A stretch of 36,229 bases of DNA, taken from Gammaproteobacteria bacterium. Its GTDB lineage: Bacteria; Pseudomonadota; Gammaproteobacteria; Enterobacterales; Alteromonadaceae. Positions within the stretch are counted from its first letter, which is position 1. Every line of letters starts with the position of its first letter. Positions 19,988 through 28,326 of the stretch are shown piece by piece. Below the pieces are notes generated by a model that made no database searches, was not told the DNA's origin, and saw only the letters and a list, made by a program, of their open reading frames with translations. Made by a program: the position numbers and the translations under genes. Location of the stretch: contig JAMCWV010000151.1 in the NCBI GenBank assembly GCA_023481025.1, positions 1 to 36,229 on the forward strand, given 5' to 3'.

Positions 19988-20995
19988 TTACTGTTGGCGC
20001 AAGCCAGCGATCTTTTGACGCCGTTCAAACTCACGAATTTTCTGGTAGGTATGTTGCACCGATTGTTTCGTCATCGGGTTTCGATTAGCGTCCAGCACGG
20101 CTGCGCGTGGCATGGCGTCAGCAATTTTATTCGCCGCATTGTACATCATGGTAAAGGCTTTATGACCGTCATACTTTAAAGGCAAGGTCATAAATAACAC
20201 GACACCACGCGCGGTAAAGTTCTCTAAGTTATCGAGGTCAAAGGTACCCGGGTTATACATGTTGGCCATACGGAATAACAGAGGCCCACGCCCTGAAGGC
20301 TGTTCATAACGATGGAAAATGTCCAGCTCACCAAACTTCATTCCGAGCTCAGTAACGGTTTGCAGTAGAACTTGGCCTTTAATATCGCCGGACACATACA
20401 AGGTAATCACTTCTTCTTTCGGTGGTTCTGGAATTTCTTCGCCTTCGTGCGCGTCTGGTAAGCCAATCGCCAGCTGCTCTGCCTCATTTGCTGCATCATC
20501 TCGGTGCGCCCGAATTGAAGGCACTTCATCGCTTGGCGTACTGTCGTCCTTGGCTTTCATTGCTGCTGGCATTGCTTTGGCGTCACTCTGTGCGGCGGCA
20601 GATGCCGGCTTTTCCGGTGCAACCTGCTCGGTGTCTGGCTGTCCAGAGTCTTTAGCGCTCGCCATGCTTTTAACTAGAGAATCAACACTTGATTCGGCGT
20701 TGAAGTCGCTCACGGGCTCAGCCGCAGGCGCATATTCACGCTCACCCCGCTTACGGGTTTTCACTTTACCGATGCCAAGATCATCAAAATCACGCGCCTG
20801 CGCGCCTGCATCTCGTTCAGGTTGGTCTAATAAGTCAGCTTGCTCACCGGCGTAATCTTGCCGCTTACGCTGCAACGACTCTCGGCTCGCTCGTCCTTGT
20901 CGGCTATTTTTCTGCAACGTCCACAGGCCATGCACGACCAAGCCGATAATTAACGCGATGCAGGCGAGAATAAGAACGACCCGTAAGTTATCCAT
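19988..20995 (-). CDS. zipA: Cell division protein ZipA
   Basis: ZipA tethers FtsZ to the inner membrane and stabilises the Z ring. The 335-residue product has the typical plan: an N-terminal transmembrane helix (about 5-25) with the short N terminus outside, a basic juxtamembrane stretch, a long low-complexity linker rich in Ala, Asp, Glu and Pro (about 60-190), and a C-terminal globular FtsZ-binding domain (about 195-325) beginning EVITLYVSGDIKGQVLLQTV. An AGGTAA box lies 10 bases before the ATG. It lies between smc (105 bases upstream) and ligA. Confidence 0.95.
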   Translation of the reverse strand: MDNLRVVLILACIALIIGLVVHGLWTLQKNSRQGRASRESLQRKRQDYAGEQADLLDQPERDAGAQARDFDDLGIGKVKTRKRGEREYAPAAEPVSDFNAESSVDSLVKSMASAKDSGQPDTEQVAPEKPASAAAQSDAKAMPAAMKAKDDSTPSDEVPSIRAHRDDAANEAEQLAIGLPDAHEGEEIPEPPKEEVITLYVSGDIKGQVLLQTVTELGMKFGELDIFHRYEQPSGRGPLLFRMANMYNPGTFDLDNLENFTARGVVLFMTLPLKYDGHKAFTMMYNAANKIADAMPRAAVLDANRNPMTKQSVQHTYQKIREFERRQKIAGLRQQ

Positions 20996-21100
20996 TGTTG
21001 CTGTTACCTATTTTTATACGTTGCCTAACGTTAAGCGTTATTGTTCTCGTGCGAGTATCGCACAAAATTACCGGCCCGCGCACCCCTAATCAGCGCAGGA

Positions 21101-24100
21101 TTAGGCGTCGGCCATCGCCAATGCTTCTTCTACATCCACCGCCACCAACCGCGACACACCCGGCTCTTGCATGGTCACGCCCGCCAAGTGTAGCGCCATT
21201 TCCATCGCAATCTTATTGTGGCTAATGTAAATAAACTGCACAGACTGCGACATCTCTTGAACTAAGCGACAGAACCGCCCCACGTTCACATCATCAAGCG
21301 GCGCGTCGACCTCGTCGAGCAAACAAAACGGCGCTGGGTTGAGGCGGAAAATTGCAAACACAAGTGCTAGCGCGGTTAACGCCTTCTCTCCACCAGACAA
21401 CAAATGTATCGTCGAGTTCTTTTTCCCCGGTGGCCGCGCCATAATCGTCACGCCGGTTTCCAATAAATCGTCTTCGGTTAAGTCCAAGTAGGCTTGGCCG
21501 CCCCCAAAAACTTTTGGGAAGAGCTGTTGCAGGTCACTGTTCACTTGATCAAAGGTTGCTTTAAAGCGCTGCCGTGTTTCGCGATCAATCTTCTTGATGG
21601 CATCTTCAAGCGTGGTCAAGGACGCGGTTAAGTCCTCATGTTGAGCGTCTAAATAGGCTTTGCGCTCGGCTTGCACTTCCACTTCTTCGAGTGCCGCTAA
21701 GTTAATTGCACCAAGCTGCTGAATCTTGCGCGAGGTGTCTTCAAGCTGCTGCTGCCAGGCCTTCTCTTCCGCGTCTTCTGGCATGGTTTCAAGCACATTT
21801 TTTAGGGCAATATCCATTTCTTGCAGTGCATCGAGCAACGCATGACCGCGCTCACGAGCGCTCGCCAACTCAAGTTTACCGGCTTGCACCCGCTCCTGCT
21901 GCCGCGCGATGCGCTCGAGCACCGCACTTTGGCCTTGATTCAACACGTGCAATTGCTCACTCACACCGGCAAGACGCTCACGCGCCTCTTGTAGCTGTAT
22001 TTCAACCTCTTCACGGGCTAACAGCTTCTGCGCAAGCTCCTCACCTAAGAGTTCTAAATCGGCTTGCTCTTCCTGACTGTTCTCGAGCGCCACTAAATGC
22101 TCATTTAATGTCGTTTGCTGCTGCTGATTACGCTGAATCGCTTGGTCAAGGTGCTGTAGCCGTGAGGTCAACTGGGAATGCTGCAACTGCGTTTGATGAA
22201 AAGCTTGCTGCGCCGCTTGCAACGCCTGTTTTTGCTGCTGTAGCGCAAGCTTCAAATCGTCACCGCGTTGCTGCAAGCGCTCGAGCTCCGGTTCGTCTTC
22301 AAACGAGCGCTCCGCAAAATTCAGTCGTTTTATTTCTGCTTGTTCAATGCGCTCTTGTTGTGACAATAATTGCAAAGCCACATCGTCAGCTTCCGCACTT
22401 AAACGTTCACGCCGACTTTGCGCCGTTTGCTGTTGCTGTTCAATGGCCGCGAGCCGTTCTTGCTTCTGCGCCACGTGAGCTGCTAGTTCATGCAGCTGTT
22501 GTTGCAACGCTTCACGTTGTTCATGACTCAGCTGTAATTCTTCTTCAAGCGCATCACACTGGGCTTGCTCAGTTGCTGTCGCCGCCATCGCTGCCGCGTG
22601 TGCTTGCTCCGCTGTATTCAGTTGCTGTTGCCATTGCAACGGCCCTTCGCGTTCACTGCGACCAAGCCACCACGCCCGCCCAAGCACTTCCCCGTTGGGC
22701 AGAAGAACGGCTAACAATTCAGCATGATCTGCCAGCAAGGTTTGCGCCGCAGACTCATGCTCAGCAACAGCAAAATGCGCCAGCAATGGCAGCTGCGCAC
22801 AGTCCCCTTGCTGACTGGCAGCCAACGAATAGGCGGGTGCTTTGAATCCCGCCGTCGCTTGTAGCGAGTTCGCCACGAATGGTGCATTTGCCGCAACAAC
22901 TGGTAACCCCAAGAACGGGGCCAACACCTGTTCCGCTGCGGCTTGATGCGTTGGAGATAAGCACAATAGCTCATGCAACCGACCGAGCATACCCGCCACA
23001 TGAGTAGCGTCCGTCTCGGCCTGACCATGACTACTTAACAACGTATTTAGTGAACTAATTTGTCCAGCCAGCTCTTGGCTGCGCTGACGCTGCTCGGCAC
23101 AACGTTGCTGCGCTTGGCGCAACTGATCTTGTGTAGCGGTTTTTGTTGCATCTAACTGCTGCAGTTCAGTTCGCAGAGCTGCTTGCTTTGCTTGTAACGC
23201 GGCCACTTCGCTTGCCAGTGCCTCATGCTGCGCCGGCTCTAGGGTTGGAATTTCAGCGAGCTCGTGGGCAATGGCTTGCGCCCGCGCTTCTAAACGGCTG
23301 ATTAACTGCTGAGCGGCATTAATTTCTGCTTGTTGCAAGGCATGTTCACGCTGACTTTCATGTTGCCGGTTTTGCCACTGTTGCCACGCGTCTTGCCAGC
23401 TGTGCAACGCTTCCTCAGCGCTATCAACCTGCGCTTCCGCCACCAGCTTCACTTCGGCTTGTTCATGCAATTGCAAATCGAGATCTTCGCGACCAATTTG
23501 CAACTGTTCGCGTTCTTCTTGATCCGCGCGAACACTCTCAATCAGGTCGGTTAGTTGCCGCTGTTGATGCTCAATCTGTTGCTGCCGTTGTTGCTGCATG
23601 TGCCGGCCATGCTGAATTTGCTGCTCAATGCGCGTGGTTTCGGTATTTAAACGGAAAAACTGTTGCTGAATATCATCAACGGTTTGTTTGAATTGCGCCT
23701 CTTGTTCGCGCAACTCAGTTTGTCCACGTTCACTGCCTCGTTGCTCGGCCACCCAACGCTGTAATTCGGTTTCTTCAGCCTGAACACGCTGCTCTAGTTG
23801 ATCGCATTGGGCTTGGTAATGCAACCAACGCAGTGCCTGCAATTGAGCTTTGAGTTCGCGTTCTTGGGCCTTTAATGTTTTATAGCGCTGGGCTGCTGCG
23901 GCTTGTCGCTGCAATTTAGCCAGTTGCTGCCCAAGTTCATCACGGACGTCTGTGAGGCGCTCTAAATTATCGCGCGTCCGGTTCATGCGGCTTTCAGTTT
24001 CTTTGCGGCGCTCTTTGTACTTCGAAATTCCTGCGGCTTCTTCAATAAATACCCGCAACTCTTGCGGCCGCGATTCAATTAAGCGCGAGATCATGCCCTG

Positions 24101-24535
24101 CTCAATAATCGCGTAGCTGCGCGGTCCAAGGCCAGTCCCTAAAAATAAATCGGTAATATCACGACGGCGACATTTGGCTCCATTCAGCAAATAAATCGAC
24201 TGGCCCTCACGGGTAACCACGCGCTTCACTGAAATTTCGTTAAACGCTGCAAATTCGCCTTGAATACGCCCTGAGCTATTGTCGAATACAAGTTCAACAC
24301 TTGCTTGTGACACTGGTTTTCGCGCTTGCGAGCCGTTAAAAATAACGTCCGTCATCGCATCGCCACGGAGGTTCTTCGCTGAACTTTCGCCCAACACCCA
24401 GCGTACTGCATCAATAACATTGGATTTGCCGCAGCCGTTTGGCCCAACAATACAAGTCATCTGCTCGGGAAAAGCGACTTTGGTTGGGTCCACAAACGAT
24501 TTAAAGCCCGCAAGCTTAATGTGTTTTAAGCGCAT
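21101..24535 (-). CDS. smc: Chromosome segregation protein SMC
   Basis: This is the SMC ATPase that compacts and resolves chromosomes with ScpA and ScpB. The 1144-residue product has an N-terminal head with Walker A GPNGCGKSN (31-39), a long glutamine-rich coiled coil, a divergent hinge (about 505-640), a returning coil, and a C-terminal head with the LSGGEKALTALAL signature (from 1046) and Walker B CLLDEVDAPLDD (about 1071-1082). SMC rather than MukB fits Alteromonadales. The ATG is supported by family alignment; the Shine-Dalgarno is weak. The leader contains a 12-bp periodic GTTAT pattern. Long open frames on the other strand inside this gene are shadows of its coiled-coil codons. Confidence 0.97.
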   Translation of the reverse strand: MRLKHIKLAGFKSFVDPTKVAFPEQMTCIVGPNGCGKSNVIDAVRWVLGESSAKNLRGDAMTDVIFNGSQARKPVSQASVELVFDNSSGRIQGEFAAFNEISVKRVVTREGQSIYLLNGAKCRRRDITDLFLGTGLGPRSYAIIEQGMISRLIESRPQELRVFIEEAAGISKYKERRKETESRMNRTRDNLERLTDVRDELGQQLAKLQRQAAAAQRYKTLKAQERELKAQLQALRWLHYQAQCDQLEQRVQAEETELQRWVAEQRGSERGQTELREQEAQFKQTVDDIQQQFFRLNTETTRIEQQIQHGRHMQQQRQQQIEHQQRQLTDLIESVRADQEEREQLQIGREDLDLQLHEQAEVKLVAEAQVDSAEEALHSWQDAWQQWQNRQHESQREHALQQAEINAAQQLISRLEARAQAIAHELAEIPTLEPAQHEALASEVAALQAKQAALRTELQQLDATKTATQDQLRQAQQRCAEQRQRSQELAGQISSLNTLLSSHGQAETDATHVAGMLGRLHELLCLSPTHQAAAEQVLAPFLGLPVVAANAPFVANSLQATAGFKAPAYSLAASQQGDCAQLPLLAHFAVAEHESAAQTLLADHAELLAVLLPNGEVLGRAWWLGRSEREGPLQWQQQLNTAEQAHAAAMAATATEQAQCDALEEELQLSHEQREALQQQLHELAAHVAQKQERLAAIEQQQQTAQSRRERLSAEADDVALQLLSQQERIEQAEIKRLNFAERSFEDEPELERLQQRGDDLKLALQQQKQALQAAQQAFHQTQLQHSQLTSRLQHLDQAIQRNQQQQTTLNEHLVALENSQEEQADLELLGEELAQKLLAREEVEIQLQEARERLAGVSEQLHVLNQGQSAVLERIARQQERVQAGKLELASARERGHALLDALQEMDIALKNVLETMPEDAEEKAWQQQLEDTSRKIQQLGAINLAALEEVEVQAERKAYLDAQHEDLTASLTTLEDAIKKIDRETRQRFKATFDQVNSDLQQLFPKVFGGGQAYLDLTEDDLLETGVTIMARPPGKKNSTIHLLSGGEKALTALALVFAIFRLNPAPFCLLDEVDAPLDDVNVGRFCRLVQEMSQSVQFIYISHNKIAMEMALHLAGVTMQEPGVSRLVAVDVEEALAMADA

Positions 24536-24554
24536 GATGTCACAGCTTTTTCTT

Positions 24555-24595
24555 GTTATTGGTCAGGTTATCGGTGTTGTTATTAGTATTGTTAT
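24555..24595 (-). repeat. Four GTTAT elements at exact 12-bp spacing in the smc leader
   Basis: GTTAT starts at 24555, 24567, 24579 and 24591 (ATAAC on the smc transcript strand), each followed by a variable 7-base spacer. It lies 20-60 bases above the smc start codon. It may be a decayed tandem repeat or a cluster of binding sites. Confidence 0.5.
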
Positions 24596-24683
24596 AAGCA
24601 AAGACAGTTAATCGTGCTTAAGCTCAGTGTAAAGCGAAGTGTCACGGCCGGCAACAATTGTACAAATACTTACAATCAATTTC

Positions 24684-24713
24684 TTGCGCAGAGCGCGCCG
24701 CTTTACGTATGAT
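24684..24713 (+). promoter_or_regulatory. Candidate sigma70 promoter for the outer-membrane barrel gene
   Basis: TTGCGC (24684-24689) and TATGAT (24708-24713) are separated by 18 bases. The expected start of transcription, about 24720, falls at the first base of the triple 16-bp repeat, so the repeats would make up nearly the whole 5' leader. Confidence 0.5.
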
Positions 24714-24720
24714 CTGGTCG

Positions 24721-24768
24721 GATGTTTAAGGAATCGGATGTTTAAGGAAGCTGATGTTTAAGGAAGCT
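24721..24768 (+). repeat. Three tandem 16-bp repeats, each with a Shine-Dalgarno-like box and an ATG
   Basis: Three contiguous units start at 24721, 24737 and 24753 and share GATGTTTAAGGAA; the last three bases are TCG, GCT and GCT. Each unit holds ATG and, downstream of it, AAGGA. The AAGGA of one unit sits 5 bases before the ATG of the next. The final AAGGA is 12 bases from the ATG of the barrel gene, which begins 8 bases after the array. Confidence 0.95.
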
Positions 24769-24780
24769 AGAGTGTTATGA
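24754..24780 (+). other. Putative upstream mini-ORF overlapping the barrel gene start
   Basis: The third repeat can encode an 8-residue peptide, MFKEARVL, with AAGGA 5 bases before its ATG. Its TGA overlaps the ATG of the barrel gene as ATGA, the classic arrangement for termination-reinitiation coupling. Units 1 and 2 similarly encode MFKESDV (24722-24745) and MFKEADV (24738-24761) in other frames. Translation is not proven. Confidence 0.4.
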
Positions 24781-25340
24781 GGTTGAAAAAGCTCATTGTG
24801 GGAACCGCGGTATTCTTGACCAGCATGTCGGCGCAGGCGGCATCGCTGGATTTCTCGTGGCTCGACTTCAGCCAAGACGGCAGTGAAGATTATTACTACA
24901 AAGTGCAAACATCGGTTTGGACCACACACTTTAACCCGAAACCTGAACACAATAATCATCAAAACTTAGTCGGTTTTGAGGTCTATGGTAAGCGTTTGCC
25001 AGACGAGCGCACTCAGCGTTTTCATGACGCCTTCGATTATGCGCGACCGCTAGTGGGCGCTGCGTTCTTTCGCAACTCATTCCATCAAAACACCACCTAT
25101 CTGTATGCAGGCGTTCGCCAAAACCTCGTCAGCAACGAGTACATTCAAACCTATTTGAAAGTTACTGGTGGTTTCATTCATGGCTATCGAGGCGAGTATC
25201 AGTACAAAATTCCCTTCAATAACCTGGGAGTTGCACCAGCGATTATTCCCATGTTGGGTGCTCAATATAAGCAAGTGAGTGCGGAAATGACCTTATTTGG
25301 CGCGTCCGGAATCATGCTAACGGTCGGTTTAACCTTCTGA
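24777..25340 (+). CDS. Small outer-membrane beta-barrel protein, PagP-like in layout
   Basis: The 187-residue product has a signal peptide (basic MRLKK, hydrophobic core, likely cleavage after MSAQA at about 21) and ends in the aromatic GLTF typical of outer-membrane barrels. The mature part is rich in alternating aromatic strands. Layout recalls PagP, the lipid A palmitoyltransferase: an early strand with a histidine (TSVWTTHF, H51), and late segments such as APAIIPMLG and AEMTLFGASG. The catalytic Asp-Ser pair of PagP is not evident. Similar proteins have been labelled sn-glycerol-3-phosphate transporter in related genomes, which is probably unreliable. An in-frame stop at 24768-24770 rules out any longer form. 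Its end overlaps the convergent rmuC by 12 bases. Confidence 0.7.
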   Translation: MRLKKLIVGTAVFLTSMSAQAASLDFSWLDFSQDGSEDYYYKVQTSVWTTHFNPKPEHNNHQNLVGFEVYGKRLPDERTQRFHDAFDYARPLVGAAFFRNSFHQNTTYLYAGVRQNLVSNEYIQTYLKVTGGFIHGYRGEYQYKIPFNNLGVAPAIIPMLGAQYKQVSAEMTLFGASGIMLTVGLTF

Positions 25341-26660
25341 TTCGTTGTCTGCTTCATCGGTTAAAAGTTGCCGGTCGATTTGCTTGGCCGGCTGTACGCC
25401 CAACTCTCGAAACTTCTCAACGCGCCCTAATAGATTACCGCGCCCCGTGCTGAGTTTATTCATAGCCGCGTCCCAGTGTTTGCGCGTACCATCCAAGGCC
25501 TGACCGATTTTCTGTAGGTCGTCGACAAAATTTGCAAACTTGTCATACAAGCGCGCGGCATCTTGGGCGATGCGTTGCGCATTTTGATTCTGTTGTTCGT
25601 ACTGCCAAATATTATTCACGGTCCGCAGTGCCACTAATAAGTTAGTCGGACTCACCAGCATAATGTGTTGGTCTAAGGCTAATTTTATTAACTCTGGGTC
25701 GCGATCAACAGCCAACAAGAACGCCGGTTCAATCGGTACAAACAACAAGACGTAATCGAGCGTCCGCACACCGTCAAGTTGCTGATAGCTTTTCTTGCCT
25801 AACTCACGAATATGATTCCGCAACGACTGCACATGCTCATTCAGCGCCTGCTCGCGAACGCTGTCATCGTCGCTGTTAAAGTAGCGCTCGTACGCAGACA
25901 ACGACACTTTGGAGTCGATAATGACGTCTTTCTCTTTCGGTAGGTGCACAATCACGTCTGGACGATAACGCTTACCATCGTCATTGCGATGTTGACTTTG
26001 AATGGTGTATTCACGCCCCTCGCGCAATCCCGACTGTTGCAAAATACGTTCGAGCACCACTTCGCCCCACGTCCCCTGCTGACGAGTATCGCCTTTTAAA
26101 GCGCGCGTGAGAGCTTCGGCTTCCGCACTCATTTGCTGATTGAGCTGACGTAAGCTTGAAATTTCTTGTTGTAAGCCAGCACGCTGCTTAGTTTCGTCAC
26201 TAAACTGCTGGGCAATTTGTTGGCGAAAACCTTCCAGTTGTTTCTGCAGTGGACTCAGCGTCGACGCTAATGATTTTTCTTGCCGTTGTTCGAGCGCTGC
26301 GGTTTTTTGTTCGAAAATACGATTCGCTAAATTCTCAAATTCCTTCTCAAGACGCGCTTCACTTTTTTCCAATAAACCAATTTTTTCTTGTAAGTGCTGC
26401 TGTTCACGCTGATGCGCAACCAGCAGCTTTTCATGCTCGGTATACCAGTGCTGCGCTTCTTTTTGTTCTTGTTCCAAGCGCTCCTGCAATTTCAGCTGCT
26501 CGTCCTGCAAGCGCAGCACTTGGTCATGCTGACGCAGCTGCTCGCGGGCCACCTCGCGGTTCAGTGCCCGGCGACTCAGCCAGAGAGGCAAACCGACAAG
26601 CACCGCACCAAGTGCGATGCCAGCCAGTAAGATCAAGAACAAATCATTCGTCAGCGACAT
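25329..26660 (-). CDS. rmuC: DNA recombination protein RmuC
   Basis: RmuC limits recombination between inverted repeats and has a predicted restriction-endonuclease-like core; its biochemistry is not well known. The 443-residue product has an N-terminal membrane helix (about 8-28), a long coiled coil (about 35-185), and the conserved RmuC domain (about 190-400). That domain includes GTWGEVVLERILQQSGL, then PDVIVHLP and DVIIDSKVSLSAYERY, which give the Asp and Lys of a PD-(D/E)xK-type site. It lies 32 bases after the fumarase gene on the same strand and may be co-transcribed. Confidence 0.93.
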   Translation of the reverse strand: MSLTNDLFLILLAGIALGAVLVGLPLWLSRRALNREVAREQLRQHDQVLRLQDEQLKLQERLEQEQKEAQHWYTEHEKLLVAHQREQQHLQEKIGLLEKSEARLEKEFENLANRIFEQKTAALEQRQEKSLASTLSPLQKQLEGFRQQIAQQFSDETKQRAGLQQEISSLRQLNQQMSAEAEALTRALKGDTRQQGTWGEVVLERILQQSGLREGREYTIQSQHRNDDGKRYRPDVIVHLPKEKDVIIDSKVSLSAYERYFNSDDDSVREQALNEHVQSLRNHIRELGKKSYQQLDGVRTLDYVLLFVPIEPAFLLAVDRDPELIKLALDQHIMLVSPTNLLVALRTVNNIWQYEQQNQNAQRIAQDAARLYDKFANFVDDLQKIGQALDGTRKHWDAAMNKLSTGRGNLLGRVEKFRELGVQPAKQIDRQLLTDEADNESEG

Positions 26661-26692
26661 AGAGTTCCGTTTTAAGTAGCTTTCTGTGGTGC

Positions 26693-28204
26693 TTATTTTT
26701 CCATTTCAGCGATTTTCACCGCCCAAATCGCCGGACCAGCTTGGTGCGCATTATTCCCATCGCTGTCCACAGCCACCGTCACCGGCATGTCTTCCACTTC
26801 AAACTCATAAATGGCTTCCATACCAAGATCTTCAAACGCGACGACTTTGGCTTGTTTAATCGCTTTCGCCACTAAATAAGCGGCACCACCCACAGCCATT
26901 AAGTACACTGCTTTATGCTTGGCAATACTGTCAACCGTTTGCGGACCACGCTCGGCTTTACCGATCATGCCAATAATACCGGTTTGCTCGAGCATTAAAT
27001 CCGTGAACTTATCCATGCGGGTTGCCGTAGTTGGACCCGCTGGGCCAACCACTTCGTCACCAACCGGATCAACAGGACCAACGTAATAAATAAACTTATT
27101 ACTGAAGTCGACCGGCAGTTTTTCGCCCTTGTCTAACATGTCTTTAATGCGCTTATGAGCGGCATCACGACCCGTTAACAGCTTACCGGATAAGAGCACA
27201 GTCTCGCCCATTTTCCAATCCTGTACGTCGGCAGCGGTTAAGGTGTCAAGGTTCACGCGGCGTGCATTGTCACCCACTTCAAAGGTAATGTCTGGCCAGT
27301 CTTCAAGCTTCGGCGGTTGCAGATTCGCCGGACCCGTACCGTCAAGGTGAAAGTGAACGTGACGCGTGGCCGCACAGTTCGGGATCATGGTAACGGGCTT
27401 GGAAGCCGCATGGGTTGGCATCGACATAATCTTTACATCAACCACTGTGGTTAAGCCACCTAAGCCCTGAGCACCAATCCCTAACTGATTCACACGGTTA
27501 TAAATCTCTAACCGCAGCTCTTCTTCCGCAGTTTCTGGACCGCGAGCGATCAACTCTTGAATATCCACCGGGTCCATTAACGATTCTTTGGCTAACACCG
27601 CAGACTTTTCTGCGGTACCACCAATACCGATACCGAGCATGCCCGGCGGACACCAGCCCGCACCCATTTTGGGCAAAGTTTCCACCACCCAGTCGGCAAT
27701 CGAGTCGCTTGGATTCAACATCGCCATCTTGGTTTTATTCTCAGATCCGCCACCTTTGGCCGCAATCGCAACTTCAATGTGACCACCGGGAACCATGTCG
27801 ATATGAACGACAGCGGGTGTATTGTCTTTGGTGTTTTTCCGCCCTCCGGCAGGATCCGCAACAATGGAAGCCCGCAGTGGGTTATCTGGATTCAAATAGG
27901 CACGGCGTGTTCCTTCATTCACCATGTCTTGGACTGTCATGTCCGTTTTATCCCATTGCACGTCCATACCGACTTTCACAAAACAGGTCACAATACCGGT
28001 GTCTTGGCACAAAGGTCGGTGACCTTGAGCGGACATCCGTGAGTTGACCAACATTTGTGCAATTGCATTTTTTGCAGCTTCGCTTTGCTCTTTCGCGTGA
28101 GCCTCGGCGAGGGCGTTGACAAAATCGAGGGGATGATAATAGGAGATAAATTGCAGTGCATCTTCGATGCTATCGATAAAATCTTGTTGTCGAATAAGTG
28201 CCAT
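26693..28204 (-). CDS. Class I (iron-sulfur) fumarate hydratase
   Basis: The enzyme interconverts fumarate and malate in the TCA cycle using an oxygen-sensitive [4Fe-4S] cluster. The 503-residue product has the three cluster cysteines C66 (LCQDTG), C185 (GWCPPG) and C277 (NCAATRH), offset by about 40 residues from those of E. coli FumA because its N terminus is shorter. The C-terminal beta domain carries VGPAGPTTATRMDKF and GKAERG. An AGAGG box lies about 7 bases before the ATG. It corresponds to fumA/fumB-type genes. It is divergent from pabB. Confidence 0.95.
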   Translation of the reverse strand: MALIRQQDFIDSIEDALQFISYYHPLDFVNALAEAHAKEQSEAAKNAIAQMLVNSRMSAQGHRPLCQDTGIVTCFVKVGMDVQWDKTDMTVQDMVNEGTRRAYLNPDNPLRASIVADPAGGRKNTKDNTPAVVHIDMVPGGHIEVAIAAKGGGSENKTKMAMLNPSDSIADWVVETLPKMGAGWCPPGMLGIGIGGTAEKSAVLAKESLMDPVDIQELIARGPETAEEELRLEIYNRVNQLGIGAQGLGGLTTVVDVKIMSMPTHAASKPVTMIPNCAATRHVHFHLDGTGPANLQPPKLEDWPDITFEVGDNARRVNLDTLTAADVQDWKMGETVLLSGKLLTGRDAAHKRIKDMLDKGEKLPVDFSNKFIYYVGPVDPVGDEVVGPAGPTTATRMDKFTDLMLEQTGIIGMIGKAERGPQTVDSIAKHKAVYLMAVGGAAYLVAKAIKQAKVVAFEDLGMEAIYEFEVEDMPVTVAVDSDGNNAHQAGPAIWAVKIAEMEK

Positions 28205-28326
28205 GCCAAACCTCTTTTTCGGCGGTGATAGACTGTGCTGGAGAATCGCCTTTATGATACTCTGTTATGCACAGCGCTGCCAGTATTCAAACCAGAGCAG
28301 CAGGTTTATCCGGAGACAACTTGTTC

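Noticed and set aside
20319..20855. A 178-codon open frame antisense to zipA
   Set aside because: It is a Ser/Ala-rich shadow of the low-complexity ZipA linker on the other strand.
21049..21063. Inverted repeat GTGCGA-3-TCGCAC between smc and zipA, considered as a terminator or attenuator
   Set aside because: Short stem with no T-run on either strand, between genes that probably form one transcription unit.
21706..22845. A 379-codon open frame on the plus strand inside smc
   Set aside because: It is fully antisense to the coiled coil of smc, has a composition dictated by Gln/Ala/Glu codons on the other strand, and shows no recognisable domain.
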